From NCBI GenBank assembly GCA_016285645.1, contig JAEERC010000030.1:1-64000 (forward strand): a stretch of DNA of 64,000 bases. The letters are read 5' to 3'. Source of the DNA: Clostridiaceae bacterium. GTDB lineage: Bacteria > Bacillota > Clostridia > Oscillospirales > Acutalibacteraceae. The notes under the pieces are model-generated. The model worked only from the letters and a program-made list of their open reading frames with translations, searched no databases and was not told the DNA's origin. Position numbers and translations under genes: made by a program. Shown here one piece after another: positions 31,900 to 40,764 of the stretch. Each line of letters begins with the position of its first letter. The stretch's first letter is position 1.

Positions 31900-32696
31900 T
31901 CGCTGTCCTCCTTCATTTCGTCACTTTCTCCCTGATTCATAACGAGGCGTAAAATTATAATTACAATATCAATCGCGATTCCCGCGGGTATAAGCAGCCA
32001 GCCGAGCGCCCAGGGCAGAATCCCAACAGCGCCGAGTATTACATAGAGCAGGGCGCAGACAATCGGGATATAGAGAAGATAGAGAAAGATGGCCATCCGC
32101 CTGCGGGCAAAATGAGCGTAGAGCGCGTCCGCGATAAGCGCGAGAACAGCCCCCGCGGGGAACACGGTCCAGCTGTGAACAATGTTGAACTTAAACAGCA
32201 TAATGAAAAATGCGAGCGCCGCAACAAGCATAATGCTGAAAGCAAGCTGGATACGAGCAACGGAATTGAAAATAAATCCCTTTTTTGCCGTCCACTTTGC
32301 GCACAGCACGGATGTGAAATGCACCGACATTACAACGAAGCCGCCGATTAAAATAATCCACGAAAGTCCGTTGTTGACGGTAACAAGGTGCACTATGAAC
32401 GCCGTTACCGTGATAAGAGCGAAAAGAATTGAGCACAGCACATTTATAACCGCTAAGCTTCTGCGCCTTCTTCTGCTCCTTTCGTCACTGAGCACCGCCT
32501 CAAATTCCGCTTTTATGTCGGGGTGCTCGCTTATTATCAAATCATTAATTACATTGCGGTCCCGGATACCTCTGTGGGTGAGCTCGTTTGCCCTTTCGGT
32601 GAACTCGTCAACCAGCTGCATCCTGAATTTGTAAGAACGCGGCGTTTCGGGTATTGAGCCGAATGCCTCGTCAATATACTTCAAAGCATCAGTCAT
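31884..32696 (-). CDS. Membrane protein with cytoplasmic helical N-terminus
   Basis: The 270-residue product begins with about 85 charged residues (FGSIPETPRSYKFRMQLVDE, then SEHPDIKAEFEAVLSDERSRRRRR), like the prefix domain of some Firmicute permease-type or DUF1700-like proteins. About six hydrophobic segments follow to residue 250, and an acidic tail ends the protein. It is the first gene of a two-gene transcript with the condensation-type protein, with promoter TTGACA-18-TATAAT upstream. Specific function unknown. Confidence 0.7.
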   Translation of the reverse strand: MTDALKYIDEAFGSIPETPRSYKFRMQLVDEFTERANELTHRGIRDRNVINDLIISEHPDIKAEFEAVLSDERSRRRRRSLAVINVLCSILFALITVTAFIVHLVTVNNGLSWIILIGGFVVMSVHFTSVLCAKWTAKKGFIFNSVARIQLAFSIMLVAALAFFIMLFKFNIVHSWTVFPAGAVLALIADALYAHFARRRMAIFLYLLYIPIVCALLYVILGAVGILPWALGWLLIPAGIAIDIVIIILRLVMNQGESDEMKEDSEWNAD

Positions 32697-32751
32697 CGGG
32701 TTTCTCCTGTTTTCTGTAAATGGATTTCCTCAATTTGACCTAATTGAATCA

Positions 32752-32781
32752 ATTATAATATATTTTCGTATATGTTGTCAA
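32752..32781 (-). promoter_or_regulatory. Promoter of the membrane protein / condensation protein transcript
   Basis: TTGACA and TATAAT are both exact matches on the minus strand, with an 18-bp spacer, about 55 bases before the start codon. Confidence 0.6.
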
Positions 32782-32882
32782 ATATACAGTGTAAACAATT
32801 GTCAAAATTCACAAACAAACCGTGCTTAATTATCCCCGCTTTGGTTTACAAGCCGAATTTTTTCAGGCGAGGTCTTTTTTAA

Positions 32883-32910
32883 TTGACTAAGGTTTTTTTT
32901 GTGTTATAAT
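32883..32910 (+). promoter_or_regulatory. Promoter of the HPr gene
   Basis: TTGACT, a 16-bp T-rich spacer and TATAAT. The -10 box abuts an upstream in-frame TTG-type start, which is therefore not used. Confidence 0.65.
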
Positions 32911-32954
32911 TGCAGTTGGAAAAATATAAACTTTATTCAGGAGATACAGAAACT

Positions 32955-33218
32955 ATGTACGTTAAAGATGTTACCGTTCAGAATCAGGTGGGTCTTCACG
33001 CCCGTCCCGCTACTTTCTTTATTCAGAAAGCAAATGAATTCAAATCATCTATCTGGGTAGACAAGGACGAACGCAAGGTAAACGCCAAAAGTCTTCTCGG
33101 CGTGCTCTCGCTCGGCATTGTAGGCGGCACATCCATCCGCATCGCGGCTAACGGTGTCGACGAGGAAGAGGCGGTAAACGAGCTTGTGAAACTCGTTGAA
33201 TCCGGCTTCGCGGAGTAA
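32955..33218 (+). CDS. ptsH: HPr-family phosphocarrier protein
   Basis: The 87-residue protein has the HPr active-site motif NQVGLHARPATFF (phosphorylated His at about residue 15) and the regulatory Ser in NAKSLLGVLSLG (about residue 46), which HPr kinase modifies in Firmicutes. HPr passes phosphate from enzyme I to sugar transporters and, when Ser-phosphorylated, takes part in catabolite control. The gene stands alone with its own promoter and terminator, away from ptsI. The presence of the His argues for HPr and against Crh. Confidence 0.93.
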   Translation: MYVKDVTVQNQVGLHARPATFFIQKANEFKSSIWVDKDERKVNAKSLLGVLSLGIVGGTSIRIAANGVDEEEAVNELVKLVESGFAE

Positions 33219-33233
33219 TAAGGCACTTTACGG

Positions 33234-33261
33234 CAGGCGGTCTTCAGACCGCCTGTTTTTT
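33234..33261 (+). terminator. Terminator after HPr
   Basis: CAGGCGGTC, loop TTCA, GACCGCCTG, then six T. Confidence 0.9.
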
Positions 33262-33325
33262 CTTGTTATCCCGCGGAATATGTGTTATAATATTCCGGTA
33301 AATCAATCCGAAAGGGGGCTTTTGT

Positions 33326-35176
33326 ATGAATGAGAAACTCGGCGAACTGCGCAAAAAAGCGATGAGTCTTCCGCTGACACCCGGCGTCTATATTATGAAA
33401 GACAAAACCGGCAAAATCATTTATATCGGCAAGGCGAAAGCCCTCAAAAACAGAGTCAGCCAGTATTTCGGCTCGCAGAACAACCACACCCTCAAGGTGC
33501 GCAGAATGGTTGAGAATGTTGACAACTTCGATTATATTCTCACCGACAGCGAGTTTGAGGCCCTCGTGCTCGAATGCAGCCTGATAAAACAGCACTCCCC
33601 GAAATACAACATCCTGTTAAAGGATGACAAGGGCTATCACTATGTTAAAATCACGCAGGGCGAGTGGAAAAACATATACGCCGTCAAGCAAAAACTCGAC
33701 GACGGCGCGGAGTATCTCGGGCCCTATACAAGCGGATTCACCGTTACAAACGCGGTTGAGGAGGCAAAAAAGATTTTCCGTCTTCCGCAGTGCAACAAAC
33801 AGTTCCCGCGCGATTGCAAAACCTCGCGCCCGTGTCTCAACTTCTTTATCGGAATCTGCTCCGCTCCCTGCGCGGGCAAAATAAGCGCCGCCGCCAACAA
33901 CGAGGCGGTCTCGCAGGCGGTCAGATTCATAACAAACGGCAGCGACGCCCTTGTTGAGGAACTTACCGCGAGAATGCTTGAGGCGAGCGAAAACCTTGAA
34001 TTTGAAAAAGCCGCGAAACTGCGCGACAGAATAAACGCCGTAAAAAAAGTCGGCGAAAAACAGAAGGTAGTTTCAAACTCCGTAAAAGAGCAGGATGTTT
34101 TTGCCGTTGTGGGCGCGACCGACGGCGGCGAGAACGCCAAGGCGTGTCTGTCTGTTCTGCGCTTTTCGGAAGGCAGACTCTTTGACAGCGAGCACTTCAT
34201 AATCGACCTGCCGGACAGCCTCCCCGAGGCGCGTCACGAACTTGTGCGCGATTATTACTCAATGCGCAGAACCGTTCCCAAAAGAGTGACTCTGGACGGT
34301 GAGATAACCGACTCAGCCCTTCTCGAGGAATGGCTCACATCCTTAAAAGGCAAGAAGGTTTCGATCACCGTTCCGCAAAAGGGCGAACAACATTCGCTCG
34401 TTGAAATGTGCCGCAGCAACGCAGCCCAGAAGTTAGGGCTCTATCTCGGCAAAACGGGTAAATCCACAGCCGCTCTCGACGAACTCGCGTCCCTTCTCGG
34501 CATGAAGGTTCCTCCCGAGTTTATCGAGGCGTACGATATTTCGCACACCGCCGGCAGCGACAATGTGGCGGGTATGGTAGTTTTCCGCTCGGGCGCGCCC
34601 TATAAAAAATCCTACCGCCGTTTCGCCGTAAAGGGCTTTACGGGGCAGGATGACTACGCCTCAATGGCGGAGGTCGTCGAACGCAGGATTCTGCGCTATT
34701 TTGAGGAAAAGGATACCGGCGAGGGCTTCGGCAGACTGCCCGATTTAATACTTCTCGACGGCGGCACGGGGCAGGTCAACGCCGTGCGCCCCGTTCTTGA
34801 AAAATACAATCTTGACATTCCGCTTTTCGGTATGGTCAAGGACAGTCACCACCGCACCCGCGCCATAGCCGCGGACGGGGGCGAAATCTCAATGACCTCA
34901 AAACGCGCCGCCTTCGCGCTCGTGGGCAATATTCAGGAGGAGGTTCACCGCTTTTCGGTCGAATACCACCGCAAAAAGCACGGAAAATCTTCTCTGAGTT
35001 CAACCCTCCTGAGCATTGACGGTATAGGTGAGGCAAGGGCGAAGGAACTCCTCAAAAAGTTCAAGACAATCAAAGCGATTTCGCAGGCGGATGTAAATGA
35101 ACTTGCCGCCGTGAAGGGTATGAATATAAAATCCGCCCGCGCGGTAAAAGCCGCGTTTGAGGAGGATGACCGCTGA
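33326..35176 (+). CDS. uvrC: UvrABC excinuclease subunit C
   Basis: The 616-residue protein has the full UvrC order. The GIY-YIG nuclease lies at about 14-90 (PGVYIMKDKTGKIIYIGKAK, VSQYF). A Cys-rich patch follows (RPCLNFFIGICSAPC), the UVR motif is near 205-235 (LEFEKAAKLRDRI), the RNase H-like nuclease has DISHTAGSDNVAGMVVF and DLILLDGGTGQV, and tandem helix-hairpin-helix motifs lie at 555-612 (IDGIGEARAKELLKKF, VKGMNIKSARAV). It makes both incisions in nucleotide excision repair. Length is normal and the start has AAAGGGGG. Confidence 0.97.
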   Translation: MNEKLGELRKKAMSLPLTPGVYIMKDKTGKIIYIGKAKALKNRVSQYFGSQNNHTLKVRRMVENVDNFDYILTDSEFEALVLECSLIKQHSPKYNILLKDDKGYHYVKITQGEWKNIYAVKQKLDDGAEYLGPYTSGFTVTNAVEEAKKIFRLPQCNKQFPRDCKTSRPCLNFFIGICSAPCAGKISAAANNEAVSQAVRFITNGSDALVEELTARMLEASENLEFEKAAKLRDRINAVKKVGEKQKVVSNSVKEQDVFAVVGATDGGENAKACLSVLRFSEGRLFDSEHFIIDLPDSLPEARHELVRDYYSMRRTVPKRVTLDGEITDSALLEEWLTSLKGKKVSITVPQKGEQHSLVEMCRSNAAQKLGLYLGKTGKSTAALDELASLLGMKVPPEFIEAYDISHTAGSDNVAGMVVFRSGAPYKKSYRRFAVKGFTGQDDYASMAEVVERRILRYFEEKDTGEGFGRLPDLILLDGGTGQVNAVRPVLEKYNLDIPLFGMVKDSHHRTRAIAADGGEISMTSKRAAFALVGNIQEEVHRFSVEYHRKKHGKSSLSSTLLSIDGIGEARAKELLKKFKTIKAISQADVNELAAVKGMNIKSARAVKAAFEEDDR

Positions 35177-35264
35177 AAACTCATTATTTTTATATATTCC
35201 CTTGACAAATTGTATGTAAAAATGCAATAATTAAATGATATTATGCGCGGGGTGGTGAAAAGAA

Positions 35265-35810
35265 TTGAGAGTCATTACCGGCACTGCGAGAGGTATGACG
35301 CTTCGCACTCTCGAGGGCGACGATGTCAGACCCACAACCGACAGAGTCAAAGAGGCGATGTTCAGCATCATCCAGTTTGACCTTGAGGGGCGCAGAATTC
35401 TCGACCTTTTTGCGGGCTCCGGTCAGTTAGGCATTGAGGCGCTCAGCAGAGGGGCGAAAAGCGCCGCCTTCGTTGACCGCGACAAAGCCGCGATAGCGGT
35501 AATAAAGGAGAATATCGGAAAAACCGGTTTCGAAAAGCAGGCCGCCGTTATACAGACGGACGCGTTCTCGTTTCTGAGAATGACAGCCGACACCTTCGAC
35601 ATTGTTTTTCTCGACCCTCCCTATTCAACGGGAATGCTCCAGAAAACGCTCGCTGATCTCGACGACTGCGTGGCTCTCGGCGGAACCGTCGTGTGCGAAA
35701 TGCCCTACGGCGAGGAGATGCCCGAAACCGAAGGCAATCTCAAACTTTACCGCACCTACAAATACGGCAAAATCGGCCTCGCAATCTACCGCAAGGAAAA
35801 TGAAGAATAA
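35265..35810 (+). CDS. rsmD: 16S rRNA guanine-966 N2-methyltransferase
   Basis: The 181-residue protein begins with RVITGTARGMTLRTL and RPTTDRVKEAMFSI, typical of RsmD, then ILDLFAGSGQLGIEALSRGA (AdoMet site) and IVFLDPPY (catalytic motif, Asp117). It methylates G966 in the 30S subunit. The start codon is TTG, following GGTGGTGAAAAGAA. In many Clostridia coaD follows; here an unrelated coiled-coil gene does. Confidence 0.93.
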   Translation: MRVITGTARGMTLRTLEGDDVRPTTDRVKEAMFSIIQFDLEGRRILDLFAGSGQLGIEALSRGAKSAAFVDRDKAAIAVIKENIGKTGFEKQAAVIQTDAFSFLRMTADTFDIVFLDPPYSTGMLQKTLADLDDCVALGGTVVCEMPYGEEMPETEGNLKLYRTYKYGKIGLAIYRKENEE

Positions 35811-35853
35811 TCTCATTGCTCAATAAAACCGAATCAGGAAAGGAACAGGAATA

Positions 35854-36633
35854 ATGGATAACAACGTTCAGAACATCGAAAAGAGTCTCGACCAGATTGA
35901 GGACGTGCTCGAGTCGGGCAGCAGGTTCGCTCTCACAAACAAAACCGTTATCGATGCCGAACCCATCAAAACGGCTATTGAGGATATACGCCTCAACCTC
36001 CCCGCCGAAATAGCGCAGGCAAGGGCGGTTGTGGCTGACCGCAACTCCATTCTCGTAAAGGCGAGGGACGAGGCGGTCAACACCACCACCACGGCTCAGG
36101 ACAAGGCGCGCGCAATGCTCACCTCTGCTGAGGCAAAGGTCAAGGAAATGGTCTCCAAAACCGAGGAGTTCGCCAACAAACGCGTTGCCGAGGGTCAGGC
36201 GCAGGCTCAGGCGCTCATCGACAGCGCCACGGAAGACGCCAAGATTATCCGCGCGAACGCCCAGCTTGAGGCGGACGCCCTTGTTGAAAACAGCGAGGTT
36301 GTACGCGCTTCCCGCGCTTCAGCCCAGCAGATTTTAGCCGACGCGGAAGCCGAAGCGGCAGCCATAGTCGAAAAGGCGAAGGCACAGGCGGACGCCATGA
36401 TTTCATCCGCCGAGCAGCAGGCGTCAAGAACCATTGACGACGCGAGACAGCGTTCCGACGAATCCATCGACAAGGCGAATAAGTGGTCCGCGGAAATCCG
36501 CATTGCCGCCGGTGATTTCATTGAGGAGATTATGAGAACCGCCGACGAGGCGATTACAGACAGTTTAAACGCCGTACGCGCCGCGCGCGACAACATCAAA
36601 ACCGTCACGGGCAAAACCGAGGAAATGAAATAA
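35854..36633 (+). CDS. Long coiled-coil protein (DivIVA/AtpF-like composition)
   Basis: The 259-residue protein is almost wholly helical, Ala/Glu/Asp/Lys-rich, with repeated words such as ADAEAEAAAIVEKAKAQADA and QASRTIDDARQRSDES. It lacks membrane segments and cysteines. Similarity searches often name such proteins ATP synthase subunit B-like or DivIVA-like because of composition alone. It follows rsmD by 43 bases with an AGGAAAGGAACAGGA site and probably shares its transcript. A scaffold or cell-division role is conceivable, not shown. Confidence 0.7.
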   Translation: MDNNVQNIEKSLDQIEDVLESGSRFALTNKTVIDAEPIKTAIEDIRLNLPAEIAQARAVVADRNSILVKARDEAVNTTTTAQDKARAMLTSAEAKVKEMVSKTEEFANKRVAEGQAQAQALIDSATEDAKIIRANAQLEADALVENSEVVRASRASAQQILADAEAEAAAIVEKAKAQADAMISSAEQQASRTIDDARQRSDESIDKANKWSAEIRIAAGDFIEEIMRTADEAITDSLNAVRAARDNIKTVTGKTEEMK

Positions 36634-36651
36634 TAATGTTTATATAATCAA

Positions 36652-36677
36652 AGGTCGGCAGTCAATGCCGACTTTTT
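36652..36677 (+). terminator. Terminator after the coiled-coil gene
   Basis: GTCGGCA, loop GTCAA, TGCCGAC, then five T. Confidence 0.85.
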
Positions 36678-36757
36678 CTTTTATTATTCTTTAAACAATT
36701 TGACTTATACGGCACTGTGTGATAATATCATTCTATACTCAGCAAAGGAGATTTTAT

Positions 36758-37978
36758 ATGAAAAACTCTTACGAAACCCGCAAAAAACTTTTCTGCATTC
36801 TGGCTGTTTTCGCCATACTTACGGCAATGCTCGTTCCCGCCTCGGTCAGCGTTTACGCCGATGAGGAATCCGCCGCCGTTGAAGTGGTCGAGGAACCCCT
36901 GTGGGAGGAGACTCCTCAGGTTGTCGCCCCCGCTCCCGGTGATCCCGCGGCTGAAAAAGACGCCGCCGACACGGGCGACGCTGATGCTGCTCCGGTTATA
37001 ACTTACGGCGCCGTAACCGAAGAGGGCTACGATATCGCCGCCCCCGCGGAAGACGATGTCGTTTACCAGACATACAGCGAAACAGAAACGGTCAGGGAAC
37101 AGACCGCAGGCGACAAACTCGATGAAAAGTTTTTCGGGCTTGATACCGCCATATACAGATTTTTCGGCAAACTTCAAAACCCCGTAACCCTCACAATCGC
37201 GAAGATATTCACATCGGTCGGCGACACCGATTTCGGCGTTCCCGTGGCGATTCTGTGCGTGGTTCTCTGCCTTTTCAAAAGAACAAGAAAATACGGCTTG
37301 GCGGTGCTTTTCGCAACGGCGGTCGGTCTTCTGATTGTCAACTTCGGTCTCAAGCCCGCGGTGCTCAGAATAAGGCCCTACAACACACTTCAGCTCACCG
37401 ATTTCTGGAGCGAATACTCCGTATGGTACAAGGCGGCGGGCTCGCTCTCCGAAAGCGATTACTCATTCCCGTCCGGTCACTCCAACGCGGCTTTCGCCAT
37501 GGCAACGGCTATGTTCCTCTGCCTTCTTTCAAACAAAAAAGGCAAAATCGCCTGGATATTCCCGCTCATAGCCCTCGGCACCGCCTGCTCGAGAATTATG
37601 GTTATGGTTCACTATCCCACCGACGTTATCTTCGGCTCAACCGCGGGCATTGTTGCGGGTGTTATCGGCTACTGCCTCGCCCTCCTCGTCTGCAAACTGT
37701 TTGACAAGGTCGGCTTCCTGAGCAGACTGGATGTTGAAAAGAAGTTCAAAAACGGCATCAACAACAAGGCGGCGGTCGCTCTTGTAACGGTCGTGTGCCT
37801 GTGCGCTCTCGGCGTCTCCTTCGGCCGTCTTCTCACCGAAACGGATGAGCAGAAATGCGCCTATAACGCCGAATATGACTGCAACAACAAAGCGCGTATA
37901 GATAGCGAAAAATATCCCCCGATTGACGGCGAGTACTACTGCAAGATTCACTGGAAGCAGTTGAACGGAGAAGAATAA
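36758..37978 (+). CDS. PAP2-family membrane phosphatase with exported N-terminal domain
   Basis: The 406-residue product has a signal or membrane segment (residues 10-34), an acidic Pro/Ala/Glu-rich linker to about residue 120, and then a PAP2 domain with its three motifs in order: KPAVLRIRPY, YSFPSGHSNAAFA and SRIMVMVHYPTDVIFG. These enzymes remove phosphate from lipid phosphates such as undecaprenyl diphosphate or phosphatidic acid at the outer membrane face. After a final helix the C-terminus has a Cys/His-bearing tail (CAYNAEYDCNNKARI, YYCKIHWKQLNG), which is unusual. The start at MKNSYE follows AAAGGAG. Confidence 0.88.
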   Translation: MKNSYETRKKLFCILAVFAILTAMLVPASVSVYADEESAAVEVVEEPLWEETPQVVAPAPGDPAAEKDAADTGDADAAPVITYGAVTEEGYDIAAPAEDDVVYQTYSETETVREQTAGDKLDEKFFGLDTAIYRFFGKLQNPVTLTIAKIFTSVGDTDFGVPVAILCVVLCLFKRTRKYGLAVLFATAVGLLIVNFGLKPAVLRIRPYNTLQLTDFWSEYSVWYKAAGSLSESDYSFPSGHSNAAFAMATAMFLCLLSNKKGKIAWIFPLIALGTACSRIMVMVHYPTDVIFGSTAGIVAGVIGYCLALLVCKLFDKVGFLSRLDVEKKFKNGINNKAAVALVTVVCLCALGVSFGRLLTETDEQKCAYNAEYDCNNKARIDSEKYPPIDGEYYCKIHWKQLNGEE

Positions 37979-37994
37979 AAAGCACATCTTTCAG

Positions 37995-38017
37995 GCAGGG
38001 CGTAAGCCCTGCTTTTT
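37995..38017 (+). terminator. Terminator after the PAP2 gene
   Basis: GCAGGGC, loop GTAA, GCCCTGC, then five T. Confidence 0.85.
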
Positions 38018-38092
38018 CTTTGAAAAAAATTAAAAAAATTTTAAAAAAGTATTTTATTTTTTTTTATTATATGTTAGAATACCAAAGATATG

Positions 38093-38109
38093 TGTAAAGC
38101 ACATTTACA
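38093..38109. promoter_or_regulatory. Inverted repeat upstream of the hydrogenase operon
   Basis: TGTAAA, five bases, TTTACA lies 45 bases before the first start codon in AT-rich DNA. It could be an operator for a redox regulator. It is not a good match to the usual Rex site (wrong spacing and core), so no regulator is named. Confidence 0.35.
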
Positions 38110-38154
38110 TTATGTTTATTCTTTGAACATATAAATTCAGGAGGACGAAGATTA

Positions 38155-38649
38155 ATGATCAAAAAAGTCAGTAAGATTCCTTTTTCGGGCACTCCCGAAC
38201 AGGAGCAGCAGCTCAAAGCTGTTATTGATGAGAGCAAGCACGACAAGCACCTTCTCATGACCGTCATGCAGAAGGCGCAGGACATCTACGGCTACCTGCC
38301 CTTCGAGGTTCAGGTTATGATAGCCGAAGGCATGGATGTTCCGCTTGAAAAGGTTTACGGCGTTTCAACATTCTACGCCCAGTTTGCTCTTTCACCCAAG
38401 GGCAAATACAATGTTTCCGTCTGCCTCGGCACAGCCTGCTATGTTAAAGGCTCACAGGCTCTGCTTGACAAAATCTGCGAAGAACTCGCCATTGAACCCG
38501 GCGAATGCACGGCGGACGGCAAATTCTCCGTTGAGGAGTGCCGCTGCGTGGGCGCCTGCGGTCTCGCTCCCGTATTTATGGTGAATGACGATGTTTACGG
38601 CAGACTTACTGCCGACGATGTAAAGGGCATTCTTGCCAAATACGAATAA
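38155..38649 (+). CDS. hydC: NuoE-like [2Fe-2S] subunit of NAD-linked [FeFe] hydrogenase
   Basis: The 164-residue protein has the thioredoxin-like NuoE fold with four cluster Cys: CLGTACYVKG and CRCVGACGLAP, preceded by VYGVSTFYAQF. In trimeric hydrogenases (HydABC, HndABCD) it relays electrons to the flavin subunit. It opens a ten-gene operon and is separated from hydB/hydA by a block of signalling-type genes. It could also serve the neighbouring HydS-like protein; the sequence cannot decide this. Confidence 0.88.
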   Translation: MIKKVSKIPFSGTPEQEQQLKAVIDESKHDKHLLMTVMQKAQDIYGYLPFEVQVMIAEGMDVPLEKVYGVSTFYAQFALSPKGKYNVSVCLGTACYVKGSQALLDKICEELAIEPGECTADGKFSVEECRCVGACGLAPVFMVNDDVYGRLTADDVKGILAKYE

Positions 38650-38672
38650 TTAACAGCAACCGGAGAACAGTT

Positions 38673-39020
38673 ATGAAGATTGAAATTATCCGCGACCTGC
38701 TCAATGCGGATGTTCTGTGCGGTGAGGACCGTCTTTTGAACGATGTTCTGTCCGCCTGCGGCAGCGATATGATGAGCGATGTTCTCGCCTATGTGAAAAA
38801 CCAGGCGGTGCTTCTCACCGGACTTGTTAATTCGCAGGTTATAAGAACCGCCGCTATGATGGATATGGAGTGCGTGGTGTTTGTCAGAAGCAAAATGCCT
38901 TCTGAGGAAATGCTCGCGCTGGCGAAAGAGTGCGGCATAACCGTTATGACCTCGCCCATGCGTATGTATGAAGCCTGCGGCATACTGTATTCCGAAGGAT
39001 TGGGTTCGGGTACCGAATAA
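38673..39020 (+). CDS. DRTGG-domain protein, first copy
   Basis: The 115-residue protein resembles DRTGG-domain proteins found beside [FeFe] hydrogenases: LSACGSDMMSDVLAYVKNQA, LLTGLVNSQVIRTAAMMDM and SPMRMYEACGILY. The domain is named after part of CBS-linked proteins and is thought to bind a small ligand. A second member lies downstream in this operon. The gene overlaps the next by TAATG. Confidence 0.75.
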   Translation: MKIEIIRDLLNADVLCGEDRLLNDVLSACGSDMMSDVLAYVKNQAVLLTGLVNSQVIRTAAMMDMECVVFVRSKMPSEEMLALAKECGITVMTSPMRMYEACGILYSEGLGSGTE

Positions 39021-39442
39021 TGAGCGAACCTCTCGTTTTTACATTTAAAGTTGACGGCGGCGATTTCACCTCCGCGGGTCAGGCCTCCGTTCAGGTCAAA
39101 AAGAATCTGAATCAGATAGGCTTTCCGCCCGAGGTGATACGCAGGGTTTCAATAGCGATGTATGAGGGCGAAATCAATATGGTTATTCACGCCGACGGAG
39201 GCGTAGCGACCATAAAGGTTGATGAAAACTGTATTGAAATTGTTCTGGCCGACAAGGGCCCCGGTATTGCCGATGTTGAAAAAGCCATGCAGGAAGGCTT
39301 TTCAACCGCGCCCGACGAGGTGCGCGGCCTCGGTTTCGGAGCGGGCATGGGTCTGCCGAACATGAAAAGATATACCGACGAGATGACTGTTGACTCCACT
39401 GTGGGCGTAGGCACCACAATCACAATGAAAGTCAATTATTGA
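39020..39442 (+). CDS. HATPase-type ATP-binding protein (anti-sigma-factor-like)
   Basis: The 140-residue protein has the GHKL fold typical of RsbW/SpoIIAB-type kinases: RVSIAMYEGEINMVIHA (N-box), VLADKGPGIADVEKAMQEGFST (G1-box region) and GFGAGMGLPNMKRYTD (G2-box). Such proteins can phosphorylate a partner or act as ATP-bound switches. Its place before a HydS-like hydrogenase suggests a role in signalling the state of that sensor. Target unknown. Confidence 0.82.
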   Translation: MSEPLVFTFKVDGGDFTSAGQASVQVKKNLNQIGFPPEVIRRVSIAMYEGEINMVIHADGGVATIKVDENCIEIVLADKGPGIADVEKAMQEGFSTAPDEVRGLGFGAGMGLPNMKRYTDEMTVDSTVGVGTTITMKVNY

Positions 39443-39444
39443 TT

Positions 39445-40764
39445 ATGAATTCATATATCCACTCAGTTTCACTTGACAGTGAAAAATGCAAGGGATGCAC
39501 AACCTGTATGAAGCACTGCCCGACCGAGGCAATCAGAGTGTTTCATCAGGTGGCGCACATCAATCCCGACAGATGCATTGACTGCGGCGAATGTATAAGG
39601 GTCTGCCCGCACAACGCGAAAAAAGCGAACTACAACAGTCTGGAGCAGATTAACCGTTTCAAATGGAAAATCGCTCTTCCCGCTCCCGCGCTGTTTGCTC
39701 AGTTTGACGGGCTTGACGATATAGATTATGTTCTGCAGGGGCTTCTTGACCTGGGCTTTGACGATGTGTTTGAAGTGTCGCAGGCGGCTGAATTTGTAAC
39801 ATCCTATTCCCGCCGCTATCTCAAAACACCGGGCGTCTGCAAGCCGGTAATCAGCTCGGCGTGCCCCGCCGTGGTGCGCTTGATCTGTCTGAGATTCCCT
39901 TATCTTAAAGATAATATTATGCCACTGCTTCCTCCCGTTGAGGTCGCGGCGGCAATGGCAAAAGAACAGGCCGCGAAGGCGCATCCCGAACTCAGCGCGG
40001 AAGAAATAGGAGTATGTTTTATTTCTCCGTGCCCCGCGAAGGTAAGCTATGTTGAAAACGGCTTCGGCGATTACAAAAGCAGAATAGACCTTGTGGTTCC
40101 CATAAGTGAAGTCTATTTTAAACTGATAAACGTAATGCGCCGCGAGGTTAAGCCCTCAATAACGAGCAAAACGGGCGTTATCGGCATAAGCTGGGCGTCG
40201 AGCGGCGGCGAGGCGTCAGGCCTTTTAACCGACAGAGTTCTTGCCGCGGACGGCATTAACAATGTTATTCAGGTGCTTGAGAAAGTTGAAAACGGCAACA
40301 TACCGAGCGTAGATTTTATTGAACTCAACGCCTGCACCGGCGGATGCGTGGGCGGCGTACTCACGATAGAAAACCCGTTCATAGCCCGCAACCGTCTGCA
40401 GACTCTTCGCAGGTATCTCCCGGTTTCAAGGAACTCGCATCAGGGCGAATACATTCCCGAGGAAAGATTTTTCAACGGGATTCCCACATACAAGCCGCTG
40501 AGCCGCCTGAGCGACAATATAGGCGAATCCATGCGGCTGCTCGCAAAGATTCAGGAGGTGCGCGAGGATCTGCCCGGCATCGACTGCGGCGCCTGCGGTT
40601 CCCCGAACTGCAGGGCGTTTGCCGAAGACCTTGTTCTCGGCAAAGCGGATATCAACGACTGCATCATAGGCTACAAAAAACTTATAAAGCAATACATTAA
40701 TTCCAAAGGCAGAGAGGATGACACGGATGACAGCGAATTCTTTGGCGGAAAAACTGAAACTTGA
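39445..40764 (+). CDS. Sensory-type [FeFe] hydrogenase-like protein (HydS-like)
   Basis: The 439-residue protein has two [4Fe-4S] ferredoxin motifs at the N-terminus (CKGCTTCMKHCP, CIDCGECIRVCP). The H-cluster-type domain follows with L1 as SSACPAVV (Ala139, Cys140), L2 as PCPAK (Cys196) and L3 as ELNACTGGCVGGV (Cys297, Cys301). A C-terminal Fe-S motif (GIDCGACGSPNCRAF) ends it. L1 of catalytic enzymes is TSCCP; the proton-relay Cys is Ala here, as described for sensory HydS. All cluster-ligand Cys are kept. The signalling-type neighbours support a sensor role. ATG at 39445 is chosen over an upstream TTG. Confidence 0.85.
   Translation: MNSYIHSVSLDSEKCKGCTTCMKHCPTEAIRVFHQVAHINPDRCIDCGECIRVCPHNAKKANYNSLEQINRFKWKIALPAPALFAQFDGLDDIDYVLQGLLDLGFDDVFEVSQAAEFVTSYSRRYLKTPGVCKPVISSACPAVVRLICLRFPYLKDNIMPLLPPVEVAAAMAKEQAAKAHPELSAEEIGVCFISPCPAKVSYVENGFGDYKSRIDLVVPISEVYFKLINVMRREVKPSITSKTGVIGISWASSGGEASGLLTDRVLAADGINNVIQVLEKVENGNIPSVDFIELNACTGGCVGGVLTIENPFIARNRLQTLRRYLPVSRNSHQGEYIPEERFFNGIPTYKPLSRLSDNIGESMRLLAKIQEVREDLPGIDCGACGSPNCRAFAEDLVLGKADINDCIIGYKKLIKQYINSKGREDDTDDSEFFGGKTET

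Noticed and set aside
35854..36633. ATP synthase subunit B
   Set aside because: The resemblance is only coiled-coil composition; there is no N-terminal membrane helix and no other atp gene nearby.
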